A stretch of DNA of 64,000 bases, taken from a candidate division LCP-89 bacterium B3_LCP. Its GTDB lineage: Bacteria > Electryoneota > B3-LCP. Every line of letters begins with the position of its first letter. Position 1 is the first letter of the stretch. Location: the NCBI GenBank assembly GCA_005223185.1, contig NJBN01000002.1, forward strand, positions 62,001 to 126,000, written 5' to 3'. The position numbers and the translations under genes are program-made. Below are positions 63,065 to 64,000 of the stretch, one piece after another. The notes beneath the pieces were generated by a model. That model had not been told where the DNA came from. It saw nothing but the letters and a program-made list of their open reading frames with translations, and did not search any database.

Positions 63065-64000
63065 ATGAACATTTCTGTATTTGGCCTGGGCTACGTTGGC
63101 TGTGTTTCCGCCGCCTGTTTCGCCAAACTTGGACATAAAGTGATCGGTGTGGACGTCAATCCGGAAAAAGTACGTCTTATAAATGAGGGTAAGTCCACCA
63201 TCATTGAAAACGAAATCGGTGATATTGTCCGGGAGACGGTCGGGAGTGGGCAGCTTTCTGCCACCGAATCCACTGAAGAAGCGATTCTGGCGTCCGATAT
63301 CAGCCTTATATGCGTGGGGACCCCGTCGAATGAAAACGGCAGCCTTAATCTAAAATACGTCGAAAGTTGTGCCACCGCCATCGGTGAAGCGCTGGCAAAA
63401 CGAAATGGGTATCACGTAGTGGTTAATCGTTCAACCATGCTCCCTGAATCGATGAGAAACACAGTCATACCCGCATTAGAAGCGGGTTCCGGGAAAGTAG
63501 CCGGTTCCGACTTCGGGGTGTGCATAAATCCTGAATTCCTTCGCGAAGCAACTTCCGTTCGGGATTTTCACAATCCCCCCTATACTGTTATAGGAGCGTT
63601 AAATCAGCGCTCAGCGGATTTCTTCGCTCCGGTTTACGATGCCATAGATGCGCCGGTTCTGAAAGTCCCCATCGAAGTCGCCGAGATGATCAAATATGCG
63701 TCGAATTCATACCACGCCTTGAAGATATGTTTTGCCAACGAAGTTGGCAGACTCTGCAAATCAGCAGGCGTTGATTCACACCTACTGATGGATATATTCT
63801 GTAAAGATGATAAATTAAACACCTCAAAGGCTTATTTGAAGCCGGGATTCGCCTTCGGAGGATCTTGCCTGCCGAAAGATGTGCGAGCATTAAGTTACTA
63901 CGCGCGTTCAGTTGACCAGGAAGTCCCCGTCCTTGAGTCCTTAATACCCAGCAACAAGGTGCATCTTAATGAAGCGATCAAGATGATAACGCGGGGGGGA
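63065..64000 (+). CDS. algD: AlgD-like GDP-mannose 6-dehydrogenase (partial, runs off the edge)
   Basis: This gene is absent from the ORF track because its stop codon lies beyond the window. The first 312 codons read MNISVFGLGYVGCVSAAC with the Rossmann motif GLGYVG, ICVGTPS, VNRSTMLPE, INPEFLREATSVRDF, VAEMIKYASNSYHALKICFANEVG and FAFGGSCLPKDVRAL with the catalytic Cys (about residue 268). The pattern fits GDP-mannose 6-dehydrogenase better than UDP-glucose dehydrogenase. The reaction is GDP-mannose + 2 NAD+ to GDP-mannuronate. It points to mannuronic acid in the polymer. ATG follows GGAGATAAAT. Confidence 0.85.
   Translation, partial: MNISVFGLGYVGCVSAACFAKLGHKVIGVDVNPEKVRLINEGKSTIIENEIGDIVRETVGSGQLSATESTEEAILASDISLICVGTPSNENGSLNLKYVESCATAIGEALAKRNGYHVVVNRSTMLPESMRNTVIPALEAGSGKVAGSDFGVCINPEFLREATSVRDFHNPPYTVIGALNQRSADFFAPVYDAIDAPVLKVPIEVAEMIKYASNSYHALKICFANEVGRLCKSAGVDSHLLMDIFCKDDKLNTSKAYLKPGFAFGGSCLPKDVRALSYYARSVDQEVPVLESLIPSNKVHLNEAIKMITRGG

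Noticed and set aside
1-64000. tRNA genes, rRNA genes, CRISPR arrays, complete insertion sequences
   Set aside because: All gaps between genes were read for cloverleaf ends, regularly spaced direct repeats and transposase motifs; none was found. A covariance-model scan was not possible.

Overview
The window is a 64 kb piece of a bacterial chromosome, probably from an uncultured lineage of the FCB (Fibrobacterota-Chlorobiota-Bacteroidota) superphylum or a neighbouring candidate phylum. Two large secreted proteins end in the 'NYPNPFNPTT ... GIYIYRL ... KMILVK' type of C-terminal sorting domain that is typical of type IX secretion (T9SS) cargo in that part of the tree. I cannot name the phylum from the sequence alone. 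All genes but one are on the + strand. There are no tRNAs, rRNAs, CRISPR arrays or insertion sequences with a transposase.

Layout. 1-660: non-coding, a mosaic of short palindromes. 667-5488: tandem pair of secreted paralogues; the second is broken by one in-frame TGA. 5489-6049: non-coding, with a probable small transcription unit (promoter, 35-codon ORF, terminator). 6050-12208: Nif3-like protein, zinc-ribbon protein, RNase P RNA, fused ADP-forming acyl-CoA synthetase and RecJ. 12268-26490: a short-chain fatty acid / ketone-body catabolic region with an unusual thiolase plus DUF35 partner, a GlcF-like Fe-S protein, an AtoE-type transporter, two-subunit CoA-transferase, two acyl-CoA dehydrogenases, thiolase, 3-hydroxyacyl-CoA dehydrogenase, an MBL hydrolase and an aminotransferase. 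26661-32464: housekeeping genes (ilvE, nusB, phosphoesterase) interleaved with two AT-rich accessory insertions, a Ser/Thr-kinase-like protein with an unrecognised C-terminal domain and an AAA ATPase / DUF4276-like pair that looks like a defence module. 32511-40609: secA, smg, topA, a Xer recombinase, hpf and hprK. 40743-44092: MCE/MlaD-type protein, MobA-like nucleotidyltransferase, an Omp85-type barrel and a response regulator. 44109-45278: the only minus-strand gene, an alpha/alpha-toroid protein. 45384-64000: a large Wzx/Wzy-type exopolysaccharide operon that runs off the right edge inside an AlgD-like GDP-mannose dehydrogenase gene.

How the genes fit together. The catabolic region carries most enzymes needed to import butyrate or acetoacetate (AtoE), activate it with a CoA-transferase, oxidise it (acyl-CoA dehydrogenase, 3-hydroxyacyl-CoA dehydrogenase) and cleave it to acetyl-CoA (thiolase). 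The ADP-forming synthetase upstream could then recover ATP while releasing acetate. Enoyl-CoA hydratase and ETF are not in the window. The exopolysaccharide region has the export protein, chain-length regulator, flippase, polymerase, five glycosyltransferases, a deacetylase-like protein, a heparinase-family lyase and an AlgD-like dehydrogenase, which together suggest a uronic-acid-containing polymer.

Points most worth checking: palindromic elements inserted in frame into the same loop of both T9SS sorting domains; a related repeat directly behind each of those genes; the ATPase/DUF4276 pair; the thiolase-like protein with Gly where the catalytic Cys should be; the CpsD-like protein that has lost its P-loop lysine; and the attenuator-like leader in front of the Nif3 gene.
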